Under the pieces are notes generated by a model. It did not search any database and had not been told where the DNA came from. It saw nothing but the letters and a program-made list of their open reading frames with translations. The translations under genes and the position numbers were made by a program. 64,000 bases of DNA from Sulfitobacter sp. JL08 (GTDB lineage Bacteria > Pseudomonadota > Alphaproteobacteria > Rhodobacterales > Rhodobacteraceae), in NCBI RefSeq assembly GCF_003352045.1, contig NZ_CP025815.1, forward strand, positions 1,860,001-1,924,000, written 5' to 3'. Positions 32,539-41,897 of this stretch are shown piece by piece (position 1 is the first letter of the stretch; every line of letters starts with the position of its first letter).

Positions 32539-32906
32539 TACCGCCCCGAAATGGCTTGACCGGCGAATATGTCGTCGCAGCATTAATCTTGATCAATGTA
32601 GGCAATCGCTGATTGATGCTACACTCAAATCAAGAGGATGCGGCGTTAGTGTGGTAAAGGGTGAGGGGTTGGCCGCATCCTCGGCCGCGCTGGCTGCATT
32701 AGTCGGCGCGGCGCTGGTGGACAGGCCGATGATTCATTAGTACAGGTCGCGTTTGTGACGACAATCCATCCTGGCACGCCTGAGCGCGTGTAATTTCCCC
32801 CACAGTTTGTATCACTGCGACCCGATATGTCGGGAAAGGGCAACCGGAACGCCGTAATGGGCGTCAGGTTGCCCGTCAGCACGTCATCAACAAAGGACAA
32901 CGCCAG
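32539..32906 (+). other. Structured intergenic region before the second FAD-GcvT gene
   Basis: These 368 bases hold no gene but several inverted repeats. They are an 11-bp repeat GAGGATGCGGC / GCCGCATCCTC (32634-32644 with 32672-32682), CACGC...GCGTG (32775-32790), CCCGA-TATG-TCGGG (32821-32834), and a long hairpin with GGGCAACC / GGTTGCCC plus inner ACGCC / GGCGT stems (32838-32874). The ribosome site AAAGGA (32892-32897) follows 18 bases later. The arrangement fits a regulatory RNA leader. It does not match the glycine riboswitch consensus as I know it. Confidence 0.5.
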
Positions 32907-35327
32907 ATGCGCACCCATGCCCAAGCCGTAGTGATCGGAGGCGGCGTGATCGGCTGCTCGATCCTGTACCACCTGACCAAACTGGGCTGGTCGGATGTTG
33001 TTCTGCTGGAACGCGACGAGTTGACCAGCGGCAGCACATGGCACGCAGCGGCAAACATTCACGGATTGCACGACAGCACCAATATCAGCCGCATCCAGCA
33101 CTACACGATGAACCTATACAACGCGCTTGAGGAAGAAACCGGCCAAAGCTGCGGCGTGTTCCAACCCGGAAGCCTGTATCTGGCCCAGACCGAAGCCCGC
33201 GAACATCAATTGCGCCTGCAGGCGGCCAAGGCCAAGCTTTATGGCATGAATTTTCACGAAGTGACCCGTGACGAGGCCGAACGCCTGCACCCGCTGGTAA
33301 ACTTTGACGGCATCCGCTGTATCATGTGGGAACCCGATGGCGGCAATGTGGACCCCAGCGGCGTGACCAACGCCTATGCAGCCGGCGCGCGCCAGAATGG
33401 CGCGGAAATCATGCGGTTCACGCCGGTCACGGCCACCACGCCGCAGCCAGATGGCACATGGATCGTGGAAACGCCCAAAGGAAATATTCGCACCGAATGG
33501 GTGATCAACGCGGCGGGCCTGTGGGGGCGCGAAGTGGCGGCGCTTGCCGGGATCGAATTGCCCCTGCAACCTACGGAACACCAGTATTTCGTGACCGAAA
33601 CTATCGATGAAATCGCCGCGCTGGACCGCCGTCTGCCATCAGTGGCCGACCGCGACGGCGAATATTACCTGCGTCAGGAAGGCAAGGGGCTGCTGGTCGG
33701 CGCCTATGAAAAGAACCTGAAATTCTGGGCCGAAAACGGCACCCCGCTGGATTTCGCCCATGATCTGTTTCCCGACGATCTGGAACGGATCGAAGACAAC
33801 ATGATGCGCGCGATCGATCGTGTGCCCGCTGTGGGCAGCGCCGGCGTCAAGCGGGTGATCAACGGTCCGATGATCTGGTCGCCCGACAGCAACGTGATCC
33901 TTGGGCCGGTGCCCGAACTGCAAGGCTATTTCTGCTGCAACGGCATCATTCCGGGCTTCAGCCAGTCGGGCGGCATGGGCCTGATGGTTGCGCAATGGAT
34001 CATCGAAGGCGAAATGAAATACGATATGTTCGCCTGGGACATGGCGCGTTTTGGTCTTTGGGCAGGCAAGGAATTCACCAAGGCCAAGGTGGGCGATCAA
34101 TACGCCAACCGCTTTGCCATCCATTTCCCCAACGAAGAACGCAGCGCAGGCCGCCCGTGCCGCACCCGCCCGATCTACCAGATGCAAAAGGACATGGGCG
34201 CGGTGTTCGGGCTGAACTATGGTTGGGAACACCCGCTGTGGTTTGCCGATGCACCAGGTGTGAAAGACACCAACGGTTTTACCCGCCAGAACTGGTGGGA
34301 ACCGGTGGGTGCGGAATGCAAAATGCTGCGTGACCGCGCAGGCATCATCGATATTTCGAACTTTGCCAAATATATCTGCAAGGGTCCGGACGCCGAAAGC
34401 TGGCTGAACGCGGTCTTTGCCAATAACATGCCCAAAGCTGTCGGGCGGTCGTGCCTGACGCCGCTGATTGGCAAACGGGGCGGCATTGCAGGTGATTTCA
34501 CCGTGACGCGCCTTGCCGAAGACGAATTCTGGGTCATCGGCTCAGGCATCGCCGAACGCTACCATTCGCGCTTCTTCAAGGAAGTCCCCTTGCCCGAAGG
34601 CACCACATTCGAAAGCCGGACAGAAGCGATGTGCGGATTCAACGTGGCCGGCCCGCAAAGCCGCGCAATGTTGCAGCGGCTGACCAATGCCTCGCTCGCG
34701 ACCCAGGATTTTCCGTTCATGCGCTCAAAGCGGATCGAACTTGCCGGGGTTGAAGTGCTGGCCCTGCGCGTATCTTTTACCGGCGATCTGGGATGGGAGT
34801 TGCACTGCGCGGCGCAGGATCAGGAACGGCTTTACACTGCCCTGATCGAGGCTGGCAAAGCCGTCGGCGCAGGCCCCGTGGGCGGGCGCGCACTGATGAG
34901 CTTGCGGGTCGAAAAAGGCTATGGCAGCTGGTCGCGTGAATATTCACCCGAGTACTGGCCACAGGAAGTTGGCCTGGACCGGTTATGCAAGCTGGACAAG
35001 GATTTTCTCAACAAGGACGCGGTGGCCGCCAACCTGCAAAAAGAGGCGCGCGAACATCTGGTTCTGCTGGCTCTGGATAGCGGCGAAACCGATGCCTCCA
35101 ACGCCGATGCCACGGGTGGGGAGCCCATTTTCAAGAACGGCAAGGGGATCGGGCGCGTAACATCGGGCACCTATGGCTATACGGTCGGGCAATCGCTGGC
35201 GCTTGGCTATGTCAACGGGGCGCAAGCTGGCGACAGTGTCGAGGTGATGGTTCTGGGAAAACCGCACAAGGCGACAATCCTGCACGAGCCGCCCTTTGAC
35301 CCCAAAGGCGAAAAACTGCGCGCTTAG
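32907..35327 (+). CDS. FAD-dependent oxidoreductase-GcvT fusion, dimethylglycine/sarcosine dehydrogenase family
   Basis: An 806-residue paralogue of the protein at 28694-31111. It has the FAD motif VVIGGGVIGCSILYHL, the flavinylation-type SGSTWHAAAN (His 46), a central FAO domain and a C-terminal GcvT folate domain (GDFTVTRLAEDEFWVIG near residue 531, SFTGDLGWELHC near residue 624). Differences in the region after the flavin His (ANIHGLHDSTNISRIQ against GGFHTLNGDTNMAALQ) suggest a different methylamine substrate. It probably feeds one-carbon units into folate. Expression may be controlled by its hairpin-rich leader. Confidence 0.88.
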   Translation: MRTHAQAVVIGGGVIGCSILYHLTKLGWSDVVLLERDELTSGSTWHAAANIHGLHDSTNISRIQHYTMNLYNALEEETGQSCGVFQPGSLYLAQTEAREHQLRLQAAKAKLYGMNFHEVTRDEAERLHPLVNFDGIRCIMWEPDGGNVDPSGVTNAYAAGARQNGAEIMRFTPVTATTPQPDGTWIVETPKGNIRTEWVINAAGLWGREVAALAGIELPLQPTEHQYFVTETIDEIAALDRRLPSVADRDGEYYLRQEGKGLLVGAYEKNLKFWAENGTPLDFAHDLFPDDLERIEDNMMRAIDRVPAVGSAGVKRVINGPMIWSPDSNVILGPVPELQGYFCCNGIIPGFSQSGGMGLMVAQWIIEGEMKYDMFAWDMARFGLWAGKEFTKAKVGDQYANRFAIHFPNEERSAGRPCRTRPIYQMQKDMGAVFGLNYGWEHPLWFADAPGVKDTNGFTRQNWWEPVGAECKMLRDRAGIIDISNFAKYICKGPDAESWLNAVFANNMPKAVGRSCLTPLIGKRGGIAGDFTVTRLAEDEFWVIGSGIAERYHSRFFKEVPLPEGTTFESRTEAMCGFNVAGPQSRAMLQRLTNASLATQDFPFMRSKRIELAGVEVLALRVSFTGDLGWELHCAAQDQERLYTALIEAGKAVGAGPVGGRALMSLRVEKGYGSWSREYSPEYWPQEVGLDRLCKLDKDFLNKDAVAANLQKEAREHLVLLALDSGETDASNADATGGEPIFKNGKGIGRVTSGTYGYTVGQSLALGYVNGAQAGDSVEVMVLGKPHKATILHEPPFDPKGEKLRA

Positions 35328-35350
35328 GCGCGGGCAGGCGAGGGTGGAAT

Positions 35351-35406
35351 AAGTATTGAAGAAAAGATGAAGCACAGCACCCGCCTTCATCTTTTCAAAA
35401 ATACTT
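35351..35406. terminator. Bidirectional hairpin made of two copies of the dispersed repeat (copy C)
   Basis: A degenerate copy of the 22-bp repeat at 35351-35372 faces a perfect copy on the opposite strand at 35385-35406, leaving a 12-base loop. The arms pair at 19 of 22 positions. The hairpin lies between the convergent FAD-GcvT and CNNM-type genes, so transcription termination in both directions is likely. Confidence 0.65.
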
Positions 35407-35446
35407 GAAACCCAGCACTCCGCCGCACGCGCCGAGAGGCGCGTGA

Positions 35447-36763
35447 TCAGAGCGCACGTATCTTAAGTTTGGATATGCGATTGCCATCGCGCGCGGTCAC
35501 TTCGAACCGGAAGCCATGGAACGAAAATACCTGTCCGACGCTGGGGATCATCTGGGCTTCGTGAATGACAAGCCCGGCCACCGTGTTGGCCTCGTCATCG
35601 GGCAGGGTCCAGTCGGTGGCGCGGTTCAGATCGCGAATCGTCATGGCCCCGTCCACGGTAAAGGTACCATTGTCCATCTTGCGGATCGGATGTTCGGCAT
35701 CGGGGTCGAATTCGTCGGTGATTTCACCCACGATTTCTTCCAGAATATCTTCCAGCGTGATCAGGCCCTGCAGCGAGCCGTATTCATCCACCACCAGCGC
35801 GAAATGGGTGCGCATGCGCAGAAACTGGCGCATCTGGTCGTCCAGCGTTGTGGTTTCGGGCACAAAATAGGGCGGCATTGCCACGTCCTGAATTTTGAAA
35901 TCCTTCAGACCGTCTGCGCCCGGTTTGCCCCGCACCAGTTTGTGCATCGCGCGCAGCAGATCCTTGGCGTGCACGACGCCGATGATGTTTTCCTGATCGC
36001 CCTGAAACACCGGCAGGCGGGTGTGGTTGCTTTCCAGACACTGGTTCAGGATCTGTTCGGGCGCATGGGTGGCATCAATCATTTCGATGCCCGAGCGGTG
36101 CAACATGATCTCTTCCACCATGCGTTCGGCAAGATCCAGCGCCCCCAGAATGCGATCCCGGTCTTCTTTTTCGACAACCCCTTCGGAATGGCCCAGTTGA
36201 AGCGCACCGGCGATTTCCTCGCGCACGGCCAGAATGTTGCGATCAGGATCGATCTGGACGCCAAACAGGCGCAGCACACCGCGCACGAACAGGCGCACCA
36301 CCGCGACAATCGGCGAAAAAACCCAGATCACCACCTGAATAAGCGGCGATACCAATGCCGCGGCGCGTTCCGCATTTGTGATCGCATAGGTCTTGGGCAA
36401 CACTTCCGCAAAGATCAGAACCAGCAGGGTCATCACCAGCGTCGCCAGGGCCACACCGCTTTCGCCAAAGGCGCGTGTGAAAATAACAGTGGCCAGTGAC
36501 GCTGCAAGAATGTTCACCAGATTGTTGCCCAGCAACACCGACCCGATCAGGCGTTCGTTGTCTTCGGTGATATCCAGCGCGCGACGCGCCCCCTTGTTGC
36601 CCTTGTCGGCCTGAGCGCGCAATTTCCCGCGCGACGCTGCCGTCAAAGCCGTTTCCGACCCCGAAAAAAATCCGGACAGGACAAGCAGAAACAGGATCAC
36701 CCCCGTTGTGATCCAGAACGCACTATCCAAAGCCGATGCAGGAGTGTCCATTTCGAAATTCAT
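35447..36763 (-). CDS. HlyC/CorC (CNNM) family transporter
   Basis: A 438-residue protein with an N-terminal DUF21 membrane domain (GFFSGSETALTAASRGKLR near residue 31, GNNLVNILAASLATVIF near residue 78, FAEVLPKTYAITNAERAA near residue 116). A CBS pair follows (HTRLPVFQGDQENIIGVVHAKDLL; FALVVDEYGSLQGLITLEDILEEIVGEI), then a C-terminal CorC_HlyC domain (DGAMTIRDLN...EVTARDGNRISKLKI). The family exports or regulates magnesium and other divalent cations; haemolysin is only a historical name. The first ATG lies directly against its AGAAGG, so the ATG four codons later (36751) may also be used. Confidence 0.9.
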   Translation of the reverse strand: MNFEMDTPASALDSAFWITTGVILFLLVLSGFFSGSETALTAASRGKLRAQADKGNKGARRALDITEDNERLIGSVLLGNNLVNILAASLATVIFTRAFGESGVALATLVMTLLVLIFAEVLPKTYAITNAERAAALVSPLIQVVIWVFSPIVAVVRLFVRGVLRLFGVQIDPDRNILAVREEIAGALQLGHSEGVVEKEDRDRILGALDLAERMVEEIMLHRSGIEMIDATHAPEQILNQCLESNHTRLPVFQGDQENIIGVVHAKDLLRAMHKLVRGKPGADGLKDFKIQDVAMPPYFVPETTTLDDQMRQFLRMRTHFALVVDEYGSLQGLITLEDILEEIVGEITDEFDPDAEHPIRKMDNGTFTVDGAMTIRDLNRATDWTLPDDEANTVAGLVIHEAQMIPSVGQVFSFHGFRFEVTARDGNRISKLKIRAL

Positions 36764-36900
36764 CCTTCTTTCTGAAAGAGGGTTATGGGCACAGCGTGCG
36801 GTTCAATCAAGAGAGCGTTTGCCATAGATCGCCAATACCGGTGTTTCGGGCACAGGGCGCGCGCATGATCATGTCTGCGGCAGCGCACAACGCATATCGT

Positions 36901-37863
36901 TCAGGTGTCTTCGGTCGGTTTGCGGGCACCAGTCTTGGTCAGCGGATGATGCTCCAGAACCAGTTCGCTCAGGCGTTCATCCAGAACGTGCGTGTAAATT
37001 TCCGTTGTCGCCACATCCGCATGCCCCAGCAATGTCTGGATCACCCGCAAATCCGCACCGTTGGCCAGAAGATGGGTGGCAAAGGCATGGCGCAAAGTAT
37101 GGGGTGTTACCTTGTCGGGCGCGACCCCACCGGCAACAGCCAGTTCCTTGATCAGCAGATAGAACCTGTGTCGCGTCAGGTGGCCTGATTTGCCGCGCGA
37201 CGGAAACAGATGGCGCGGCGGCGGGATGCCCCTGGCCCTTTCGGTTTCTCGCTGGCGATCCCATTCGGCCAGCCATGCCGCCAGCGCGTCACGGGCCGGC
37301 GGGGACAAGGGAACCATGCGTTCCTTGCCGCCCTTACCTAAAACCAGCAACATGCGCGGATCTCCCCGCGCTGCGCTGACCGGCAGCGCGACAAGCTCAC
37401 TCACGCGCATGCCAGTCGCATAAAGCAGTTCCATCAGGCAGGTGTTGCGCAACCTGTCAGCAGGGCTGCGGCCAACGGTGCGGGCCGCGGCCAGCAGGCC
37501 GTCAACCTCGGGGATATCCAGCGTTTTGGGCAGGCGCTGCGCACGGCCCGGCCCCTTGATCTGGATCGCCGGATTGTCTGTTCGCCAGCTTTCTTCAAAG
37601 GCAAAGCGGTAAATCTGTTTGATCGCAGACAGCCGCCGTGCGCGGGTTGCCCGGGACAGGCCCTGCGCATCACATGCGATCAGATAGGCTTCGATATCCT
37701 CCCGGGACGCCTTGCCAAAATCGCTGCCGTGCTGATCAAGCCATGCCGCGCAATCCTTCAGATCGCGCCCGTAGGCCAGTAATGTATTCATGGCGGCCCC
37801 CAACTCGGCGGCCTGCGCTTCCAAAAATGTCGATATCCAGTGATAATCGTCCGTCGGGCGCAT
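36901..37863 (-). CDS. xerD: Tyrosine recombinase XerD
   Basis: A 320-residue site-specific recombinase, normal XerD length, with the N-terminal SAM-like core-binding domain. The full catalytic set is visible: Arg 153 (ATGMRVSEL), Lys 177 (LGKGGKER), His 255-Arg 258 (HTLRH), His 281 (LLGHADV) and Tyr 290 (TEIYTHV). With XerC it resolves chromosome dimers at dif. The start (MRPTDDYHW) lies one base after the stop of the upstream unknown gene, so they form an operon. This is a housekeeping recombinase, not an island integrase. Confidence 0.92.
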   Translation of the reverse strand: MRPTDDYHWISTFLEAQAAELGAAMNTLLAYGRDLKDCAAWLDQHGSDFGKASREDIEAYLIACDAQGLSRATRARRLSAIKQIYRFAFEESWRTDNPAIQIKGPGRAQRLPKTLDIPEVDGLLAAARTVGRSPADRLRNTCLMELLYATGMRVSELVALPVSAARGDPRMLLVLGKGGKERMVPLSPPARDALAAWLAEWDRQRETERARGIPPPRHLFPSRGKSGHLTRHRFYLLIKELAVAGGVAPDKVTPHTLRHAFATHLLANGADLRVIQTLLGHADVATTEIYTHVLDERLSELVLEHHPLTKTGARKPTEDT

Positions 37864-37864
37864 T

Positions 37865-39400
37865 TCAGGCCTCGGGCGAGCGCAGCAAAAGTTGCAGGCT
37901 GGCGCGACGTGCGGCGTCTTCCAGCCCAAAGGCGCGCAAGGCCGCAAGGGATTGCGTCAGACTGTTAAGATCACCGCGCGATCCGTCATCAAACAACCGC
38001 ATGGCGCGCAGGATCGCTTCGCCCAGCTGGCCCGCTGCCGCCAGATCAACAAGGTTTTGCGGGGCAGGATCAGGGCCGAACGCATCCGCGATCGCCGCCG
38101 CAGTCGGATTGGGTGGGCGAAACCCTGTCAGATCGCCCTTGGCCAGACCGGTCAGAAACGACATCCGGTCGCTGCGCGGACTATACAATTGCGCTGCGCG
38201 TTCATAATCGGGTGACAGCAATGCAATTTCATAGGCCAGTTCTCTGGCTTGTCCGGTCAGGGGTATCTCTGCCAGATCGGTGGCAAACAGCTGGGCAAAG
38301 GACACATCCAGACCCGCCGATTGCATGGCCTGCCATGCGGGCGGTAGTGTTTTGGCCACGGCTGTCGGGCTTTTGCTGTTCAACGCTGTATCGAACCGTT
38401 GCAGCGCCTCAACCCGGTCCCAGATCCCGCCCGACGCGGCAGGTAGACGGGCGGTGTAGATGCCCAGCAACCGGTTGGCGGGCAGCGCGCCGCTTCGGCT
38501 TAGCCGTTCGGCGGCTTCCAGTTGCGCCTTCCATCCCGCGACCTCGCGCAGATCGGCGCTGGCAAAGGTGCGGGGCAGGGATGCCGCGTTCAGCGGTTCT
38601 CCGATTGCTTCATGAAGCCGAAAGACCAAAGGCGTGACCGGGCCGCTTAAGGTTAAAGGTGGCGCATCCTCAAACGCTTCGAGTTCTACGAACCGTTCCA
38701 GCAGCGCCTCGGAATGCGGATCGATCAGCGACAGGGCATGCGCAGTGTCCAGCATAAGCGCCGCGTTCTGCCAATCGCCTGCACGCACAGCGCAAAACAC
38801 CCGCGCCCCGTAACCCGGCGCCAGATGCGGCGCGCGGTTCATCACGGCACAGGCACGATCTTCGTCCCCGGTCAGCAGGGTGACATCAAACCAGCGCCCG
38901 AACAGCGCCTTGGACCGTTCCGGCCCGACCTGTTCGATCAGCGCCTGTGCCGCATCCAGCGCACCCAGTTCGACCAGCTTGTCAATCCGCGCCAGCAGCA
39001 GGGTTTGCGTGGCGGGCGCATCGGGATCCTGATCCGCCTCGGCCAGCAACAGTTTGTACAAAAGCGACTGCATGGCTGGCAATTCCTCGACCGGAAGATC
39101 GGAAATCAGCCGTATCAGAACCCGCGTCTCGCTGTTGTTCCACAATGTGGGCGGCAATCCCGTCACCGATGCGGGCACCAGACCAATGGCGCGGTTGGCT
39201 GACCCTTCCAGCGGGGCCACGGAAATTTCCGGCTGTGCCGCGCTTTGTGCAATCGGTGGTTCAGCCGGCAACGCCGCCGCCGTTGAAGGCGGGTTTTTGT
39301 TCAACCATTCAATGGCTGACAGTGGCTGTTGCGCGCCTGCTTGCGCGCCGATCAGGGTAAATCCAAGAACAATTCCGGCGCACCGGCCTTTAATCCGCAT
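37865..39400 (-). CDS. Conserved secreted or periplasmic protein of unknown function
   Basis: A 511-residue protein with a signal peptide (MRIKGRCAGIVLGFTLIGAQAGAQ) followed by a Pro/Ala-rich linker to about residue 65. The rest is a helical, repeat-like domain rich in Leu and Ala (ETRVLIRLISDLPVEELPAMQSLLYKLLLAEAD; ARIDKLVELGALDAAQALIEQVG). This looks like a TPR/SEL1-style superhelix, but no canonical repeat could be assigned. It lies directly before xerD and overlaps the small upstream gene, so the three are probably one operon. I cannot name a family. Confidence 0.7.
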   Translation of the reverse strand: MRIKGRCAGIVLGFTLIGAQAGAQQPLSAIEWLNKNPPSTAAALPAEPPIAQSAAQPEISVAPLEGSANRAIGLVPASVTGLPPTLWNNSETRVLIRLISDLPVEELPAMQSLLYKLLLAEADQDPDAPATQTLLLARIDKLVELGALDAAQALIEQVGPERSKALFGRWFDVTLLTGDEDRACAVMNRAPHLAPGYGARVFCAVRAGDWQNAALMLDTAHALSLIDPHSEALLERFVELEAFEDAPPLTLSGPVTPLVFRLHEAIGEPLNAASLPRTFASADLREVAGWKAQLEAAERLSRSGALPANRLLGIYTARLPAASGGIWDRVEALQRFDTALNSKSPTAVAKTLPPAWQAMQSAGLDVSFAQLFATDLAEIPLTGQARELAYEIALLSPDYERAAQLYSPRSDRMSFLTGLAKGDLTGFRPPNPTAAAIADAFGPDPAPQNLVDLAAAGQLGEAILRAMRLFDDGSRGDLNSLTQSLAALRAFGLEDAARRASLQLLLRSPEA

Positions 39401-39539
39401 TCAGAATCACCGGTTCCCGCATCTCGGTTTGCGGCGCTGAGAAATCGGCCCCAAAAAACGGCCCGATATATGCATATCCGACAATTCCAAGAAATCCGAA
39501 AAAACACAGGTACACCAGAAATTTCAAAAAACGTACCAT
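39390..39539 (-). CDS. Small membrane protein (49 aa)
   Basis: MVRFLKFLVYLCFFGFLGIV begins a 49-residue protein with one transmembrane helix (residues about 5-30) and a short C-terminal tail (SAPQTEMREPVILNAD). GAGGG lies four bases before the ATG. Its last codons overlap the start of the 511-residue secreted protein by 11 bases, which argues for a real, coupled gene. It is divergent from aroK. Function unknown. Confidence 0.65.
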   Translation of the reverse strand: MVRFLKFLVYLCFFGFLGIVGYAYIGPFFGADFSAPQTEMREPVILNAD

Positions 39540-39632
39540 GTCACCCTCGATTCTGCGGTTTGACCGCGGTCTTTGCCTGCCTGTTAAACTTATATATGGC
39601 CTTTTTGCCAAGATCACGTCATTCACAACATA

Positions 39633-40226
39633 ATGAGCGGAATTAAGCAAAATATGTCGGATAAAAGCCAACCGGACACCAATTATCACCTGCACAAGAC
39701 CGTTGTTCTGGTTGGCATGATGGGGGCCGGAAAAACGGCCGTGGGGCGCGCATTGGCCGCACGGCTTGATGTGCCGTTTCTGGACAGCGATCACGAAATA
39801 GAACTTGCCGCCGCGCGCACGATACCGGAAATTTTCGAACGCGACGGCGAAGGTTTTTTTCGCGCCAAGGAAAGCCAGGTTATCGCGCGCCTGCTGACGG
39901 AAACACCGGGAATCCTGTCGACCGGGGGCGGCGCGTTTCTGGCACCACAGAACCGCCAGCAGATTTCACAACAGGGCGTTTCCGTGTGGTTGAACGCGAA
40001 CCTTGATCTGCTTTGGTCGCGGGTGCGCCACAAGGACACGCGCCCGTTGCTGCGCACGCCTGATCCGCTGGGAAAACTGACCGAATTGTATGAAGCGCGT
40101 GTGCCGATTTACCGGCAGGCCGACCTGATGGTGCAGGCCGACAAGAAGTTTTCCATCGATGATATGGTGGATCGCGTGATCGACGCGTTGTTGCACCGAT
40201 CCGACGTACTGGAGCGTTCGAAATGA
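39633..40226 (+). CDS. aroK: Shikimate kinase
   Basis: A 197-residue kinase that phosphorylates shikimate at the 3-hydroxyl in chorismate synthesis. The Walker A loop is VGMMGAGKTAVG (residues about 28-39), with the substrate aspartate in FLDSDHEIE, Arg in FFRAKE and the GGG of STGGGAF near residue 98; a lid RxxTRPLL follows. An ATG seven codons downstream (39654) is an alternative start. The stop overlaps the aroB start by four bases. Confidence 0.93.
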   Translation: MSGIKQNMSDKSQPDTNYHLHKTVVLVGMMGAGKTAVGRALAARLDVPFLDSDHEIELAAARTIPEIFERDGEGFFRAKESQVIARLLTETPGILSTGGGAFLAPQNRQQISQQGVSVWLNANLDLLWSRVRHKDTRPLLRTPDPLGKLTELYEARVPIYRQADLMVQADKKFSIDDMVDRVIDALLHRSDVLERSK

Positions 40227-41347
40227 CAGTTACCGTATCTGTTCCCTTGCCCGGGCGGGCCTATGACGTGGTGATCGGCCCCGGACTTGTGGATCGTGCA
40301 GGCACATATGTGGCCCCGTTATTGCGCCGCCCGCGCGTCGCGGTTCTGACCGATGAAAACGTGGCGGCCCTGCATCTGGAACGGTTGCGCGCCGGTCTTT
40401 CTGCCGAAGGGATCGACATGGTCGCGCTGACACTGCCCGCCGGCGAAAGCACCAAAAGCTGGGCGCATCTAACCCAAAGCGTTGACTGGCTGCTGGATCA
40501 AAAGGTGGAAAGATCCGATGTTGTGGTGGCGTTTGGCGGCGGGGTGATAGGTGATCTGGCCGGGTTTGCCGCCGCGATCTTGCGCCGCGGCGTGCGGTTT
40601 GTGCAGATGCCGACATCGCTTCTGGCCCAGGTTGACAGTTCGGTCGGTGGCAAAACCGGTATCAACGCGACCCAGGGCAAGAACCTGATCGGCGTATTTC
40701 ATCAGCCCAGCATGGTTCTGGCTGACATTGATATTCTGGGTACGCTGCACGCCCGCGATTTTCTGGCGGGTTATGGCGAGGTGGTCAAATACGGATTACT
40801 GGGCGATGCGGCATTTTTTGAATGGCTGGAACGGAACGGTGCGGCCTTAAGCGCCGGTGATCAGGCCACCCGCATCGAGGCCGTGCGCCATTCCGTACAG
40901 ATGAAGGCGGATATTGTCGTTCGCGATGAAACCGAACAGGGCGATCGCGCCTTGCTGAACCTTGGGCACACATTCTGTCACGCGCTTGAGGCCGCAACCG
41001 GATACGGCAACCGCCTGCTGCATGGTGAAGGCGTTGCTATCGGCTGCGCGCTGGCCTTTGAATTGTCTGCCCGTCTGGGGCTGTGTTCGCAAGAAGACCC
41101 AAGCCGCGTGCGCGCCCATTTGCGCAGCATGGGCATGAAAACCGATCTGGCCGACATCGCGGGCGACCTGCCGGATGCCGCCACCTTGCTGGAATTGATG
41201 GGGCAGGACAAGAAAGTGGTGGATGGCCAGTTACGGTTTGTTCTGGCGCGCGGCATCGGTCAGGCTTTTGTCACCGGCGATGTGCCGGCATCAACAGTTC
41301 TGGATGTATTGACCGACGCGCTGGCCCTGCGCGCCCAGATGTCTTGA
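40223..41347 (+). CDS. aroB: 3-dehydroquinate synthase
   Basis: A 374-residue NAD- and zinc-dependent enzyme that turns DAHP into 3-dehydroquinate. The NAD-binding GGGVIGDLAGFAA is near residue 98, with PTSLLAQVDSSVGGKTGINATQGKNLIG near residues 132-159. Zinc ligands sit in the conserved EVVKYGLL region (near residue 187), NLGHTFCHALE (near residue 249) and LLHGEGVAIG (near residue 266). It is co-translated with aroK, the usual pair for this pathway. Confidence 0.95.
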   Translation: MTVTVSVPLPGRAYDVVIGPGLVDRAGTYVAPLLRRPRVAVLTDENVAALHLERLRAGLSAEGIDMVALTLPAGESTKSWAHLTQSVDWLLDQKVERSDVVVAFGGGVIGDLAGFAAAILRRGVRFVQMPTSLLAQVDSSVGGKTGINATQGKNLIGVFHQPSMVLADIDILGTLHARDFLAGYGEVVKYGLLGDAAFFEWLERNGAALSAGDQATRIEAVRHSVQMKADIVVRDETEQGDRALLNLGHTFCHALEAATGYGNRLLHGEGVAIGCALAFELSARLGLCSQEDPSRVRAHLRSMGMKTDLADIAGDLPDAATLLELMGQDKKVVDGQLRFVLARGIGQAFVTGDVPASTVLDVLTDALALRAQMS

Positions 41348-41390
41348 CGGCAGCGGCACGTCACCCCGCACCGCGCCATTGTTCCACCTC

Positions 41391-41897
41391 TTAAAACGGG
41401 ATTTCGTCGTCCAGATCGCGCGAGGATGATCCACCGCCTTGTGATCCACCCTGTGACCCGCCGCCATAGCCGCTGTCTTGCGAACCACTGTCGTATCCGC
41501 CGCCCTGGCCACCGCCATAAGACGATCCGCCACCACCGCCGCCGTCGCGGCCATCCAGCATCGTCAACGTACCGCCAAAGCCTTGCAACACAACTTCGGT
41601 TGAATATTTGTCCTGACCGGACTGGTCCTGCCACTTGCGGGTCTGCAACTGGCCTTCGATATAAACCTTGGACCCTTTTTTCAGGTATTGTTCGGCAATA
41701 CGCACCAGACCTTCGTTAAAAATCGCCACCGAATGCCATTCGGTCCGTTCTTTGCGCTCTCCGGTATTCTTGTCTTTCCAGGTCTCGGATGTAGCGATGC
41801 GCAGGTTGCACACCTTGCCGCCGTTCTGGAATGTGCGCACTTCGGGATCACGCCCCAGATTGCCGATAAGAATGACTTTGTTAACCGATCCGGCCAT
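41391..41897 (-). CDS. ssb: Single-stranded DNA-binding protein
   Basis: A 168-residue SSB. The OB fold begins [21 protein letters not shown] and carries the conserved [38 protein letters not shown] block. The flexible Gly/Ser/Gln-rich linker (residues about 117-160) and the C-terminal acidic partner-binding tip DLDDEIPF are complete. It acts in replication, repair and recombination. It is convergent with aroB and divergent from the transglycosylase gene. Confidence 0.95.
   Translation of the reverse strand: MAGSVNKVILIGNLGRDPEVRTFQNGGKVCNLRIATSETWKDKNTGERKERTEWHSVAIFNEGLVRIAEQYLKKGSKVYIEGQLQTRKWQDQSGQDKYSTEVVLQGFGGTLTMLDGRDGGGGGGSSYGGGQGGGYDSGSQDSGYGGGSQGGSQGGGSSSRDLDDEIPF

Noticed and set aside
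32539-32906. Glycine riboswitch before the FAD-GcvT gene
   Set aside because: The conserved glycine aptamer core sequences were not found; the hairpins seen have a different arrangement.
36901-37863. Phage or island integrase
   Set aside because: Length and motif set match housekeeping XerD, and the gene lies in a core operon.
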